A DNA stretch of 64,000 bases from JALOLG01 sp963776935 (GCA_963776935.1 CAVZOP010000009.1:1-64000); one strand, 5' to 3'. Numbered from the stretch's first letter, positions 1 through 8,449 are shown. Notes: generated by a model from the letters alone, not told the origin. Program-made: numbers and translations.

Positions 1-123
1 GGAGGTAGACGTAGCCGAAGCGGTCGGTGAAGGTGTTGGTGGCCGGGGTTCCTCCGGACGGGTCGCGCTCTCCCGAGGGGGCCCCTGGGGGCGGGGCAGA
101 ACATGCAGGGACGCCAGCGGGTG
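1..123 (-). CDS. Possible 3' part of an unidentified leftward gene at the window edge
   Basis: Read leftward, one frame of this edge stretch gives a protein-like run (TPATNTFTDRFGYVYL), but the other frames are also open and the gene leaves the window. I do not recognise a family. It follows the transglycosylase-like gene in the same direction, so it may continue the same leftward transcription unit. Confidence 0.2.
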
Positions 124-507
124 CTAGCGACAAGCGACCAGTGCCCCGGCCCGCCCGTGCGGGAAAAGCCACGCCGCCGCGCCCGCGTTGGCGTAGGGGT
201 CGAAGGGGGACAAGCCTGCTCTGCCTTGGGGTGTGGCGGCCCAGGTGCTGGGGATGAACTGGTAGAGGCCGGCTGGCCCCCGACCACCGGTTGTAGGCCC
301 CGGGGCTGCCAGTCTGCTCTCGCACCAGCTCACCCGGTACACCCACGCCGGGGGAGGCCCAGGCTGATGCCGTACTCGATGGCGTCTCCGGCGATGGGGG
401 ACTGCGGCTTCAGCCGGGCTGTCAGTCGGGGTCAAGGACACCGCCACCCCGAAGAGGAGGACGCCCAGGTAGACCCCCGCTCGCTTCACCCGTTGCTTCG
501 TCGTCAC
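124..507 (-). CDS. Secreted transglycosylase-like (Rpf-type) muralytic protein, frameshifted
   Basis: Probably a peptidoglycan-cleaving protein exported through the membrane. The GTG start at 507 is chosen because a strong GGAGGAG ribosome site precedes it and it overlaps the upstream stop as GTGA. A hydrophobic segment (residues about 9-25, VYLGVLLFGVAVSL) looks like a signal peptide or anchor. The middle shows the transglycosylase signature: a WCESRL block with the catalytic-type Glu, then GLYQFIPSTW, then a DPYANAGAAAWL block. Between CESRL and GLYQF the frame slips; reading the other frame restores AYNRWSGASG, typical of this fold. The C-terminus (GRAG, expected GPGHW) also slips. Phages use such proteins as lysins or virion hydrolases; host Rpf proteins are the alternative. 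Length about 127 residues. Confidence 0.6.
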   Translation of the reverse strand: MTTKQRVKRAGVYLGVLLFGVAVSLTPTDSPAEAAVPHRRRRHRVRHQPGPPPAWVYRVSWCESRLAAPGPTTGGRGPAGLYQFIPSTWAATPQGRAGLSPFDPYANAGAAAWLFPHGRAGALVACR

Positions 508-921
508 CTCTTCTCCTCCTTTCGGGTCGTCCGCAGGACGTGCTTGGCCCAGGCGGCCAGGCCCAGGGGGCACAGAGCGGTAGCCCAGCTCGATGGAGCC
601 GATGAGCCCCCGGGCGAGGCCGCACTCGGCGGCCAGCTCGCGCTGGGAGAGGCCCGTCGCCTGCCGGGCCGTGCGGAGGTCTTGCCGCGGAGGTCACGTG
701 CCGGGTCTGGTTTGTTGGGCAGGGCCACCGCCGTTGCCGCCCCGGCGGCCTGCTGTGCGCCGGGTGCTCCTGCCCGCAGCCCGGCGGCGACGGTGGCGAG
801 GTAGCCCGCCGCCTGGGCGGGGGTCAGGGGGCGCGCCGTGGGGTCGGGGTTCCAGCACGGGCGGGGTGGCGTCCACCACCCGCACCACCTGCAGGCCCCG
901 GCGGACGTAGCGGATGCTCAC
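504..921 (-). CDS. XRE-family helix-turn-helix protein, frameshifted
   Basis: A small DNA-binding regulator read from overlapping frames. The GTG start at 921 overlaps the upstream stop (GTGA). The first about 65 residues (SIRYVRRGLQVVRVV, then an Ala-rich LTPAQAAGYLATVAAGLR stretch) are not recognisable. The second half carries a clear helix-turn-helix, LRTARQATGLSQRELAAECG followed by LARGLIGSIELGYR, and ends LAAWAKHVLRTTRKEEKR. At least three indels separate these pieces. An alternative is two genes, with the HTH protein starting at a GTG near 728. It sits directly upstream of the transglycosylase-like gene with an overlap, so the two are co-transcribed. Confidence 0.5.
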
Positions 922-1435
922 GGCGTGGCCTCCTGTGGGGAGAGTGCGTACACCTTGTCCGCTTGCGTGCCCGTCCCCACTCTCCGCTCCCCGGTGTCGA
1001 TCACCAGACCCTCCCGGCGCAGCTCACTGAGCCTGCTGCTTGCGACGTGCAGCTCGAGGCCAGTGAGGGCCATCGCCTCCCGGGTCGTTGCGGCGCCAAC
1101 CGACTGGAGGGCGTGGGGCGAAGCTGTACTGCTGCCCCACCGGGCGGGCTGCGGCCTGCCCCGGGCGGGGCATGGGCAGGCCGTCCCGTTGCCTGCGGCG
1201 TTTCTCGACCGCAGCCAGCGTGCCTGCTTCCCCTTCCCCGTCCACTCCACTTCTTCCGCCGACGGCGCTGAGGTCACGGAGTTCTCGGAGCGTGAAGTCT
1301 GAGGCGTCGACGTGCGCCCCCGAGGCCCTGTGACAAGCGGGCGAGCCGCACAACCAGGCCCTGCAGCCCTACCCGCGTCTGGGTGAAGCGCTCCGCCTCC
1401 GGGGCGTGCTCCGCGCGGAGCACGCCGTCGGACAT
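918..1435 (-). CDS. Winged-helix DNA-binding protein, frameshifted
   Basis: The C-terminal 65 residues form a winged helix: TTREAMALTGLELHVASSRL is the recognition-helix region and LRREGLVIDTGERRVGTGTQ with KVYAL is the wing. This is the layout of phage and mobile-element wHTH proteins. The N-terminal part, from an ATG near 1435, reads MSDGVLRAEHAPEAERF and then ASDFTLRELRDLSAVGG in a shifted frame, so one or two indels lie near 1,320 and 1,120. The 3' end overlaps the next gene by GTGA. A role in copy control or transcription is inferred only from the fold. Confidence 0.5.
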
Positions 1436-1439
1436 CGGG

Positions 1440-1873
1440 GCCTCCGGCAGGCGCTTCTTTACTCACCGCGCCGATGCGCTGTGCCGTCACCTTCTTGTGG
1501 TGCGCCTTAGCCTCCGCACGGGCCTCCTTCAACGCAGCGGCCATCTCCATCGGCCGGTCGAGCAGGGGGAGGAGTGCCCGCGCTTGCCCCTCATTGGCCG
1601 GCGGGGCCACGTCCATACAATTTGTATGGAGCACCTCCACGACCTCAAGGCCACGGATCAGCTTGTCCACGTAGTCTCGCCGCACCCCCCAGCAGTCACG
1701 GCAATACGTCTCGAAATCGCCATACGGCCCCTGCACATAGAGCCTGCTCGTCCCGGATCTCGCGGTACCCGGATGCCGCCGCCACCCATCCCGTGTTCGA
1801 TCTGCCTCTCGACCTCGGACAGGGCGCGGGCGAGCAGCGGGGCGCCATGTTGGAGGGCCAGCGCCGCGCTCAC
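1440..1873 (-). CDS. Mobile-element protein with a GYREIRDE ... DFETYCRDCWG domain, frameshifted
   Basis: The protein has a motif I recognise from phage and plasmid proteins of high-GC bacteria: GYREIRDEQALY, then GDFETYCRDCWGVRRDYVDKLIRG (a helix-turn-helix-like block), a conserved NEGQARALLPLLDRP stretch, and a basic helical tail KAHHKKVTAQRIG. Such proteins often lie next to ParB-like genes, as here. The start is a GTG at 1873 that overlaps the stop of the ParB-like gene (GTGA). One indel falls near 1,790, just before GYREIRDE, and the exact C-terminus is blurred by another near 1,450. The function is unknown; DNA binding is likely. Confidence 0.5.
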
Positions 1874-3051
1874 GCCTGCTTGCTCTCCCACGCCTGGTAC
1901 TCCTTGATCCGGCGGGTGAGCGCCTGACGCGCCGCCGAGGCCGTCGACGCCAGCCCGAACTCCGGGAGGCGGTCGATGGAGTGCTTCGGGCTGATGTAGC
2001 TGTTGTAGGCCTCAAAGATCGCCCAGGCGAACGCCGTCCGCTCGTCCAGGGCGTTGGGGTGGCCGCCCACCACGGCCGGCACCTTCGCCGCCGCGAACTT
2101 GCCCGCGGCGCTGTCATAGACAGCCCGCACCTTGGTGCCATGGAGGGCCTTCACCAACACGTCCTCGCGGTAGGGGCGGGTGAGGGCGTAGCGCAGCAGG
2201 AACTCCCAGGGTGCCCCGCACCATCCCTACACGGTAGGCGTCCGGGTCGCGCCCATAGGCTCCCTGCAGGATGACGAAGGCCCGACCGCACGGCCCCGAC
2301 GCACCGCTGCGCCTGGCGCAGTCGTTGCGCCGCCACGATGCCCGTCACGTCCCCCTCCCCCCGGCCACCCGCCCCACCTTCTCGGCCTGCCGCAGGCCCC
2401 CGGCTGCCGCCGGACGTCGCGGACGGCCACGGCCACCTCGTCCTCCTGGTGCACCTTCAGGTTGAACTTGCCCAGGCCCGTCCACGACCACCGCGTGATG
2501 TTGATGTTGCCCACGGTGGTCGCTGCGGCCACCGCGCCCCGCGCCCGCGTGACCACGCAGGGCACCAGCGTGTCCGGCTCCACGGCGAACACCGGGCTGC
2601 CAGCGCCTCGAAGCGGTGGTGCCCCTCCCTGACCTTGTAGGTGCCGTCTCTGTTGTCCTCGACGGTCAGCGCCTGCAGGCTCTCCCACTCGAAGGTGAGG
2701 GCGATATCCCAGATAAGGGTGTAGTCCAGCTCGCGATTGATCTCCCCCTTCTGCAGCGTGCTGAGCGGTATCCAGACGATCTTGACCGCATCGCGCGCCG
2801 CGCCGGCGGTGCGCCTCCGGCGCTCGAGCTGGTCGGTGCGCTCCTCCTGCCTGCGGGCCATGCGCTCCTGATGCATCCGGCGCAGGCGGTCAGCCGGGGG
2901 CTCCTTCGCTGGGTGGTCGGCGCGGGGGACGGAACGGCACCACCTCCGGGACCACGTGCACCACGCTGCCGTTCGCCTCTGCCTCGACCCGCAACCGCCG
3001 CTCCCGCTCTGCTTCCGTGATCGCCTTGTGCCCTACAATCTGCTCGGTCAT
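1870..3051 (-). CDS. ParB/sulfiredoxin-fold nuclease-like protein, frameshifted
   Basis: About 390 residues, assembled across several frames. The ATG at 3051 has an AGGAG ribosome site. A basic N-terminus (ITEAERERRLRVEAEANGSV, then MHQERMARRQEERTDQLERR) precedes the ParB-like domain: VWIPLSTLQKGEINRELD, LQALTVEDNRDGTYKV and the signature REGHHRFEAL, equivalent to the ParB box GxHR. The following part (VPCVVTRARGAVAAATTVGN, INITRWSWTGLGKFNLKVHQ) and a C-terminal helical domain (GGHPNALDERTAFAWAIFEA, ending RRIKEYQAWESKQA) are not named by me. The frame changes near 2,900, 2,600, 2,430 and 2,240. Stand-alone ParB-fold proteins like this are common in phages and genomic islands; partner genes such as parA are absent, so DNA partitioning is doubtful. 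Confidence 0.6.
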
Positions 3052-3055
3052 CGTC

Positions 3056-3348
3056 ACTCCTGTCTCGATCTGTAGCGGCCGCCGGTGCCAGCCGGCGGCC
3101 GTTCCCGTCCCTGGTTCCTTGAGGCGGTACGTCCCCACCCCGACGAACTCCACCAGGCCCTTGTCCCGGAGCCGCTGCAGGGCGAGGCTCACGTCCTGCC
3201 CAGGCGTGCGCGAGCGCGATCCGGCCTGCTCCATCAGCGAGATGAGGCGGTACTGCAGCAAGTGGTGTCTTGAGACACACGGGCACCCAGGGCCGCTGAG
3301 GTCGCAGAAGGCGTCATAGACTGCCCGCTGCCAGCCACTGGGGATCAC
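3056..3348 (-). CDS. Small winged-helix protein
   Basis: About 98 residues from a GTG at 3348 that overlaps the upstream stop (GTGA). It begins IPSGWQRAVYDAFCDLSG and has a winged-helix pattern: DVSLALQRLRDKGLVEFVGV then GTYRLK. No stop follows in the same frame before the ATG of the ParB-like gene, so either the proteins are fused or an indel hides a TGA near 3,056. The separate-gene reading is preferred because the ParB start has its own ribosome site. The family is unknown. Confidence 0.45.
3076..3101. repeat. 10-bp perfect inverted repeat (hairpin) before the ParB-like gene
   Basis: CGGCCGCCGG and CCGGCGGCCG are perfectly complementary around a 6-base loop. The hairpin lies at the 3' end of the winged-helix gene, about 25 bases before the ParB-like ATG. 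It lacks a T-tract, so mRNA processing or attenuation is as likely as termination. Confidence 0.5.
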
Positions 3349-3593
3349 GCCGCCTCCTCCTCCCGGCGCGCCCCCTCGACCAGCTGCAGCAGATACGAGC
3401 GGGCGGCGTCGGCGCTGAGGACGAGGCGCTCATAGCCTCCCTGGAGGCGACCCAGCGTCCAAAAGCGGCAGCGGTACACGTCACCGCTGGCCTTGTAGTA
3501 GTCCCCCACCGCGATGCCGTCCAGGAAGAGCGTGTCCCGGCCCGGCGGGTTCTTCTCCGCGTACAGCTTCCGCCACTCCAAGCGTTCGCTCAT
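3345..3593 (-). CDS. Hypothetical phage-type protein, 82 aa
   Basis: Intact small protein beginning MSERLEWRKLYAEKN, with LFLDGIAVGDYYKASGDVYR in the middle and an acidic end. The ATG at 3593 overlaps the upstream stop as ATGA, and its stop overlaps the next start as GTGA, so it is translationally coupled on both sides. The YKASGDVYRCRFWTLGR segment resembles a small beta-rich fold. I do not recognise a family and assign no function. Confidence 0.5.
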   Translation of the reverse strand: MSERLEWRKLYAEKNPPGRDTLFLDGIAVGDYYKASGDVYRCRFWTLGRLQGGYERLVLSADAARSYLLQLVEGARREEEAA

Positions 3594-3711
3594 CGCCACC
3601 TCCCGTCGTCGCGCTCCATCCGCCAGACCGCATACTCCAGCACCCCCACGGCGACCAGGGCCCCGCAGCAGCAGGCGCCCAGGACGATGAGGACAGCGCG
3701 TGGTCGCTCAT
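3590..3711 (-). CDS. Very small single-pass membrane protein, frameshifted near its start
   Basis: From the ATG at 3711 (MSDHA) the frame must slip once to give AVLIVLGACCCGALVAVGVL, a strongly hydrophobic helix, followed by EYAVWRMERDDGRWR. Total about 40 residues. The stop overlaps the next ATG (ATGA). In a phage-like operon such peptides can be holin-like or accessory, but nothing here proves that. Confidence 0.4.
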
Positions 3712-3943
3712 CGCTCCTCTCCAGGGCGCAGCCGCGGCGCCCCCTGCTCGGCCCCCAGCGGGAAGTGCTGGTCAGCGTGCTGGGTGGGGATGCTGTCGCC
3801 CGCGTAGTCGATGGCCTGCTGCATCTGGACGATGACGTCCCCCCGCCGCGCACCTCAGAGATGAGGTGCCAGGTGTCCTCCAGGCTGAGCCTGCCGTGGG
3901 TATCGAGGGCCAGCCCCAGTTCCCGCAGGTCGTCGTCGGTCAT
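3707..3943 (-). CDS. Hypothetical protein starting MTDDDLRELG, frameshifted in a G run
   Basis: About 78 residues. The ATG at 3943 overlaps the upstream stop (ATGA). The N-terminus reads MTDDDLRELGLALDTHGRLS then LEDTWHLISEVRGG. At about 3,850 a run of six G appears one base short; adding one G restores DVIVQMQQAIDYAGDSIPTQ and a clean stop overlapping the next gene. This is a direct example of the homopolymer errors in the window. No family is recognised. Confidence 0.45.
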
Positions 3944-4182
3944 CCCTCGTCCTCCTCTCCGCGGCTGGCCTCCTGCTGCGCGAGCTCGTGCCAGCGCCAC
4001 AGCCCAAATACCCCGTCCCCCACGGAGAGGACGGCGCCCTCCCGCCGGCGCTCCCCCTCGCAATGGGGGCAGTCCCGGGCTTCCGTTTCCTGGCGCTTGC
4101 GCTCCAGCGCCGCCTCGTCGCCCTCCGGAGAGAGCAGCTCGGCGATGGCGCCGCATCTGTGGACGACCACCACGCGCTTCAC
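3940..4182 (-). CDS. Small CPHC-motif protein, 80 aa
   Basis: Intact. It starts with a GTG at 4182 (KRVVVVHRCGAIAELL) that overlaps the upstream stop. An Arg/Glu-rich helix leads to a single CPHC pair (residues about 38-41), then a WRWHELAQQEAS segment and an acidic tail. One CxxC plus the earlier Cys could bind a metal, possibly as a dimer. Overlaps on both sides couple it to its neighbours. Unknown function. Confidence 0.45.
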   Translation of the reverse strand: MKRVVVVHRCGAIAELLSPEGDEAALERKRQETEARDCPHCEGERRREGAVLSVGDGVFGLWRWHELAQQEASRGEEDEG

Positions 4183-4858
4183 GGCTTGCCTCCCTTTAGC
4201 TGCGCCGTCCGCTGCTCCAGGGGGATGGCCCGGCGCTCGGCCTTGTAGCGCTCGAAGTCCACCCGGCTGATGGGCACCAGCTTGCCCTCCAGCAGCCGAG
4301 GGGCGTTGGGTTGCCGGTTGTGCTGCTGCGTGATGGGCGGGTAGTAGCTGCCGTTCCCGCCGTACCCGTTCGTGGGCGGCGCTGCCGCTTTGGCCTGGTC
4401 GGCCAACCGTCGGCCTCCCCCCGCTTGCACCCGTTGCGGTGGAAGCCGAGGCTGTTGACCCGCTTCTTGTTCTCCGGACGGTCGAGCCAGTCCAGGCCGT
4501 CCGCGATCTCCTCCTCCACGTCCAGGTGGGGGAAGTCTCGGATCAGCTTCTCCAGCCGGGCCGGGTCGTGCTTGTAGCCCCGCCCGAAGGACTGGAGGCG
4601 GGCGGCGATGCGGGCCGCCTGCTCCTCCAGCGGCGGCCTTTTCGTAGAAAGGGCCGGGGAGAACGGGGGGTCTGGGGGGAGAGGGGGTGTCACGTTACCT
4701 ATAGATGAGAGGCGGCCGTTCTCTGGGGCAGGCGTCACGCTACCCGTCACGCTATGCGTCCCGTGACCGACCGCTTTATCCCGTGCCCGTTTCCGCCGTT
4801 GCCGGTCACGGGCCTGCGCCCGGATGTCCTCGATGGTGAGGTCTCGGCGAGCGGGCAT
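4179..4858 (-). CDS. Phage-type protein, possibly replication related, frameshifted
   Basis: About 226 residues. The N-terminal half from the ATG at 4858 reads MPARRDLTIEDIRAQARDRQ with many Lys/Arg, then a proline-rich linker, then a helical domain AARLQSFGRGYKHDPARLEK and FPHLDVEEEIADGLDWLDRP followed by NKKRVNSLGFHRN. At about 4,430 the frame shifts to ADQAKAAAPPTNGYGGNGSY and ends FERYKAERRAIPL. A basic N-terminus, flexible linker and C-terminal helical bundle resemble phage DnaD-like or primosome-loading proteins, but this is only a layout argument. The start shares a base with the upstream stop (TGATG). Confidence 0.4.
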
Positions 4859-5145
4859 CAGGCGCGTGCCCGCCGCCGCTTGCGGAGCAGGGCCGGCTCA
4901 TCGGTGCTCTCTGAGAGGTCACGCTCCGGCCAGGGCGTGGCGCCCAGCGTCTCGTTGACGTAGCGCTCCAGGCGCCGGCGTACCGCCTGGGGCACCCGGT
5001 CGTAGCCCCCGTGAGCGGCGTGGACGGACCCATGGCCTCGTCGCGTCCCCGTCCGGCGCCGCCCGGCGCAGCAGGCGCACCAGAGCGGCGGCCGGTTCGG
5101 GTGAGGTGCGGTCGGGCCAGTGGCGCCGCAACAGGAGCAGGTCAT
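4858..5145 (-). CDS. Small zinc-binding-like protein with two CxxC-type pairs
   Basis: The ATG at 5145 gives MTCSCCGATGPTAPHP followed by PPLWCACCAGR, two cysteine pairs about 22 residues apart that look like a zinc ribbon. After a probable indel the C-terminal part reads GYDRVPQAVRRRLERYVNET then LGATPWPERDL and a basic end. The stop overlaps the next ATG. A competing frame across the cysteine part is also open, which lowers confidence. Confidence 0.35.
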   Translation of the reverse strand: MTCSCCGATGPTAPHPNRPPLWCACCAGRRRTGTRRGHGSVHAAHGGYDRVPQAVRRRLERYVNETLGATPWPERDLSESTDEPALLRKRRRARA

Positions 5146-5287
5146 CGCGCTGAGCGTCCACCACCAGGCGCCAGATGGCCTCCGCGGCGCGGGCCGCCTC
5201 GGACGTCTCTTTGGGGTCGCGCAGGAGCACCGGAGGGCGTGCGGCGGCGATCGTCTGCTGCCTCCTGGGGTGAAAAAGGGGATGCAA
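5146..5287 (-). CDS. Possible short leader gene of the leftward operon
   Basis: A frame starting at a TTG (5287) reads RRQQTIAAARPPVLLRD, then ETSEAARAAEAIWRLVVDAQ, a plausible amphipathic helix. The start codon is weak and the end merges into the next gene, so this may be a fragment of a larger frameshifted gene. No family recognised. Confidence 0.25.
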
Positions 5288-5356
5288 CCCGTTGACCGGG
5301 TCAGACGGGAACGCTACTCACCGGGCCCGCAGGACACGCCTGCGGAGGCGAGCCGC

Positions 5357-5725
5357 TCAGGTCTGGGCCGGGGGGGCCTCCGCCGCTCCCACCAGCCGCA
5401 GGCGCGAGCCCTGGTCGCGGCGCAGGGCCACCTGTTCCTGCTCCTGAGCCAGGCGCAGCCAGAGCCCCTCCCAGCGGGGGTTGTGGTCGAACAGGGCCAC
5501 CAGGCGCCGCCCCTGCCTGCGCGGCACCGGCTTGCTCCCCGAGCGCCAGTTGCTCAGGTCACCCGGGTCGAACCCCGCCCACTGGGCCAGCCCTTCCTGG
5601 GTGGGGATGCCCATGCGTTTGCGCTCGCGCTCCAGCTCCGCCCGCCAGGCCCGCAAGGCCGGCCGCTCCGCCGGCTTCGGCGCGCCCGGCGGGCCCACGT
5701 AGGCCACCGCCGCCGCTATCGCCAT
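5357..5725 (-). CDS. HTH protein, candidate Cro-like regulator of the leftward operon
   Basis: 122 residues from the ATG at 5725. The centre reads LERERKRMGIPTQEGLAQWA then GFDPGDLSNWRSGSKPVPRR, a helix-turn-helix with the LSxWRxG recognition pattern of XRE/Cro proteins. The C-terminus (VALFDHNPRWEGLWLRLAQE) is helical. It is the first clear gene leftward of the divergent promoter region and faces a second XRE gene on the other strand, the classical arrangement of two opposing phage regulators. Starts further upstream (TTG at 5812) are open but less convincing. Confidence 0.6.
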   Translation of the reverse strand: MAIAAAVAYVGPPGAPKPAERPALRAWRAELERERKRMGIPTQEGLAQWAGFDPGDLSNWRSGSKPVPRRQGRRLVALFDHNPRWEGLWLRLAQEQEQVALRRDQGSRLRLVGAAEAPPAQT

Positions 5726-5919
5726 CGCTCTCGCCCGTCCCCATGGTGTCCCACCGTGGAGCACCGTCGCCCCCGTCCCGCTCCCCGTGCGCCCCTTGGA
5801 GCGGGGGGCCAACGGCGTGTGTCCCGAGACGGTACGCCGCTGACCCCGGAGTGTGTCAACCGCTGCCAGGCCACTACCCCCAGGTGTAGTGCGTCATCTG
5901 TCCTCCGCCGCGCGTTGTT

Positions 5920-5963
5920 TGTATCTGGCCCACTTGGCGGCGTGACCAATTTGCGGTATACCG
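5920..5963. promoter_or_regulatory. Overlapping divergent sigma70-like promoters with a 10-bp palindrome
   Basis: Rightward: TTGGCG (5934-5939), 17-base spacer, TATACC (5957-5962). Leftward: TTGGTC (complement of 5944-5949), 18-base spacer, GATACA (complement of 5920-5925). The perfect palindrome CGGTATACCG (5954-5963) covers the rightward -10 box and is a natural operator candidate. The two promoters overlap, so polymerase or repressor binding to one should exclude the other, as expected of a lysis-lysogeny switch. The match is by eye; start sites are not proven. Confidence 0.5.
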
Positions 5964-5985
5964 GAGGGGCACAGGAGGGGGTGCG

Positions 5986-6490
5986 ATGAACATGCAGGGC
6001 GAACCGCTGCAGGAGGACGAACCAGGTTCCCCCTCCGGGGGGCCGGACCCGGAGGGGGCGGACAACGGCACAGAGGGCCAGCCGTTTCGGCCCTACGAGC
6101 GGACGCAGCGCCGGCTGCGGGTGGACGGAGTGACGTTCGGGAAGGCGGTGAAGCGGCACCGGGAAGCGGAGCACTGGTCGCTCCGGCAGCTGAGCAAGAA
6201 GAGCGGAGTGCCGTTGACCACGGTGGCCAACATCGAGCGGGGGCACGGCGCTGCCTGACGCGGAGGTGACCTGCGCCCTGGCGATGACGTTCGGCTACAG
6301 CAGCCCGGGGGCCATGCTGGGGGCCGGGGGCACGCAGCACCCGCACGTCCACGGCGGGGCGCCGGCCTCGCCCTCGCTGGAGGCCACCTTCGCCGCCGTG
6401 CTGCGGGCGGCCCTAGGGGTGCTGGACGAACGCCAGCTGGCCATGGCGGCGACGGGGACACTGGCGGCGGCCTGGCCGGGGGAGCCGTAG
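5986..6490 (+). CDS. XRE-family repressor, frameshifted
   Basis: The ATG at 5986 follows an AGGAGG ribosome site. An acidic, Gly/Pro-rich N-terminus of about 40 residues leads into VTFGKAVKRHREAEHWSLRQ, then LSKKSGVPLTTVANIERG, a textbook XRE helix-turn-helix. Near 6,240 a G run causes a slip; the other frame continues TALPDAEVTCALAMTFGYSS and then a helical end (VLRAALGVLDERQLAMAATG) to a TAG at 6490. Total about 167 residues. It diverges from the other HTH gene across the palindrome at 5954-5963, so it is the likely lysogeny-type repressor. Confidence 0.6.
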
Positions 6491-6498
6491 GCGCCCCG

Positions 6499-6624
6499 GT
6501 GGGGCTCGCGGGGACCCCCCTGGCGGTGAACTTCGTGGTCATCGGGGCCGGGGGCGTCCTCTTGCTCGACCCCACCCAGGCCCCGGGCGGCACGGTTGGG
6601 GGAGAGCCCCGGACGGGGAAGTGA
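6499..6624 (+). CDS. Possible 41-aa hydrophobic peptide
   Basis: A GTG at 6499 opens GLAGTPLAVNFVVIGAGGVL then LLDPTQAP, one short hydrophobic stretch followed by a Gly/Pro-rich tail. It overlaps nothing and fits the gap between the repressor and the convergent recombinase. No ribosome site is evident, so it may not be real. Confidence 0.2.
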   Translation: MGLAGTPLAVNFVVIGAGGVLLLDPTQAPGGTVGGEPRTGK

Positions 6625-6630
6625 TGCGCA

Positions 6631-8377
6631 CTACGAACGGGTGAGCTGCAGCAGCAGGGTAGCGAGCCGGTCGGGCTCGTGTGTCGTACTGTGCGCGGTG
6701 CCACAAGACGGGGTGTGCACAGTCATGCACAGGGCGGCGTCCCACGGCAGCACCGCGTGGCGCTCGGGTGGGGCCTCCGGGGCGTCTGCGTGCCACACCA
6801 CCACCCGTACCCCGAAGGTGTCCAGGATGCCCCGCATGGTGGCGTAGCCGGCCGGGCTCACCTGCCCCGGCACCAGGGCGCCCAGCGCGGCCTCGTTCGC
6901 CGTCAGCTCCCGGAACACGGCCACCCCCGCGTCCTCCCGGCGCTGGTCGTGCAGCAGGGCCTGCGCCGCCTGGTCGCGCTGCACCCTGGCCTGCTCCGAC
7001 CCGGCCGCGCTCGTCCGGCGCAGCGCTCGCAGGCTCGCCTTCTCGTCCTCCGTCTCGGCCAGGGTCGGCTCCGTGGCGGTGTTCTCCAGCACCCGCTCCA
7101 CTTCCTGACGGCTCGCTCCGCGTCCCGCACCGCCCGCTCGGCCTCCTGCGCCTTCGCCCGCCGGCCGGCGCCCCCGGTGGGCCGGTACGCCGCCGTCGCC
7201 TCCGCCAGCACGCGGCGCCACACCGCCAGGTCGAGGGCCTCCGAGCGGATACGCCCGGGGGAGGGGCAGGGCTCCCCTTCGTCCGTGCGGGCCCGCTGCA
7301 ACCAGGCGCAACCGTAGGTGCGGTACAGCATCCGCCCTTCCGGGTTCTCCGCCGTCCTGGCCCAATCCCGCTTCCTGGGGGCCGTGAGGACGTGCATGGG
7401 GCGCCCGCAGTGGGCGCACACCGCCAGCCCGCCCCGCAGCAGGAACTCCGTCTGGCGGTCGGGGGCCATCGACCGCGCCGCCCGCTTCTTGTTCCGCTCC
7501 AGTGCCGCCTGCGCCTCGAGCCAGAGGGTGACGCTCACGAGGGGGGGGCACACCTCGGGGGGCATGGTCTGCCACTCCTCCGGGGGGCGGGCCACTCGGC
7601 GGGTGCGGCCGTCCTCCCGGAAGCTGTGCTGGGTGCACACCTGGGCCTCCCCCCGGTAGCAGCGGTTGCGCACCAGGGCGCTGAGCGTGGACGTCTGCCA
7701 CGCCGCGCCCCCCGCCGGCGGAGTGACCCCCTCAGCGGACAGGGCCACCGCCACGTCGCCCAGGGTCTGCCCCCCGACGAGGGTCTCATAGACGCGGTGC
7801 ACCACGGCGGCCTCCGGGGCATAGACGACGAACGCCTCCCGGTCCTCGCTGGCGAAGCGGTAGCCGTAGTTGGGCCGGGAGTAGGAGAGCAGCTTCCCCA
7901 GGGCCACGCGCTTCATCTTGCCGTTGTTGGTGCGGTCGCGGATGCGCTCCAGCTCCATGGCGTTGAAGCTGGACGTCACTGCCCACATCAGTTGCCCCAG
8001 GGCGCTGGTGTGGTCGATCTGCTCGTTCACGAAGCGGTAGGAGGCCCCGTGGCGCTCGGCCTCCTCCAGCAGGATGGCCTGGTGCTTGACCCCCGTAGCC
8101 AGGCGGGAGGTGTCGAAGGCATACACCACGTCGATCCCGCGCTGCTTGACCAGCTCCCGCAGGGCGGACAGCTCGGGGACGCTCCCACAACTCCCAGCGG
8201 GGGTGGACGTCCCGGAAGACGGCCACGCAGGCCACGCCGTCTGCGGCCATGGCGGCCTGCACCTGTTCCTCCTGGATCTCCAGGCTCACCTCGGTCTTGT
8301 CGGCGCTGGAGTCGCTCGCTCTTGCGCAGGTACGCTGCCCCTCGGGCGAGCGGGGTCGGGCCGGGTAGAATGGCCAC
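6631..8377 (-). CDS. Large serine recombinase (phage-type integrase), frameshifted
   Basis: About 582 residues, catalysing site-specific DNA integration or excision by a serine nucleophile. The GTG at 8377 has an AGGAGAG ribosome site. Order of parts: resolvase domain with the catalytic AAYLRKS motif, EVSLEIQEEQ, VVYAFDTSRLATGVKHQAIL and INEQID-like block; recombinase domain (NGKMKRVALGKLLSYSRPNYGYRF, WQTSTLSALVRNRCYRGEA split here into parts); zinc ribbon with CAHCGRPMH and a later Cys pair; and a C-terminal coiled-coil rich in Glu/Arg. Indels lie near 8,325, 8,180 and 7,110. No intact attachment site or second element end is visible. It is convergent with the XRE gene and follows the RHH gene, suiting an integrative element. 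Confidence 0.85.
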
Positions 8378-8412
8378 GCAGGGTCTCTCCTTCCTCGGGT
8401 AGGGTCTGCATC

Positions 8413-8440
8413 GCCTCCGGTGGTTCACGCCACCGGAGGC
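8413..8440. repeat. 11-bp perfect inverted repeat between RHH gene and recombinase
   Basis: GCCTCCGGTGG and CCACCGGAGGC flank a 6-base loop (TTCACG). It lies just after the stop of the RHH gene and about 35 bases before the recombinase start, both leftward. It has no T-run on its leftward side, so it may be a weak terminator or an mRNA fold limiting recombinase expression. Confidence 0.6.
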
Positions 8441-8449
8441 TCTCTGCGT

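Noticed and set aside
8413..8440. Attachment (attP) site of the serine recombinase
   Set aside because: Its position near the recombinase is suggestive, but attP sites of large serine recombinases are about 50 bp of imperfect dyad with a central dinucleotide. This is a tight 11-bp hairpin with a 6-base loop.
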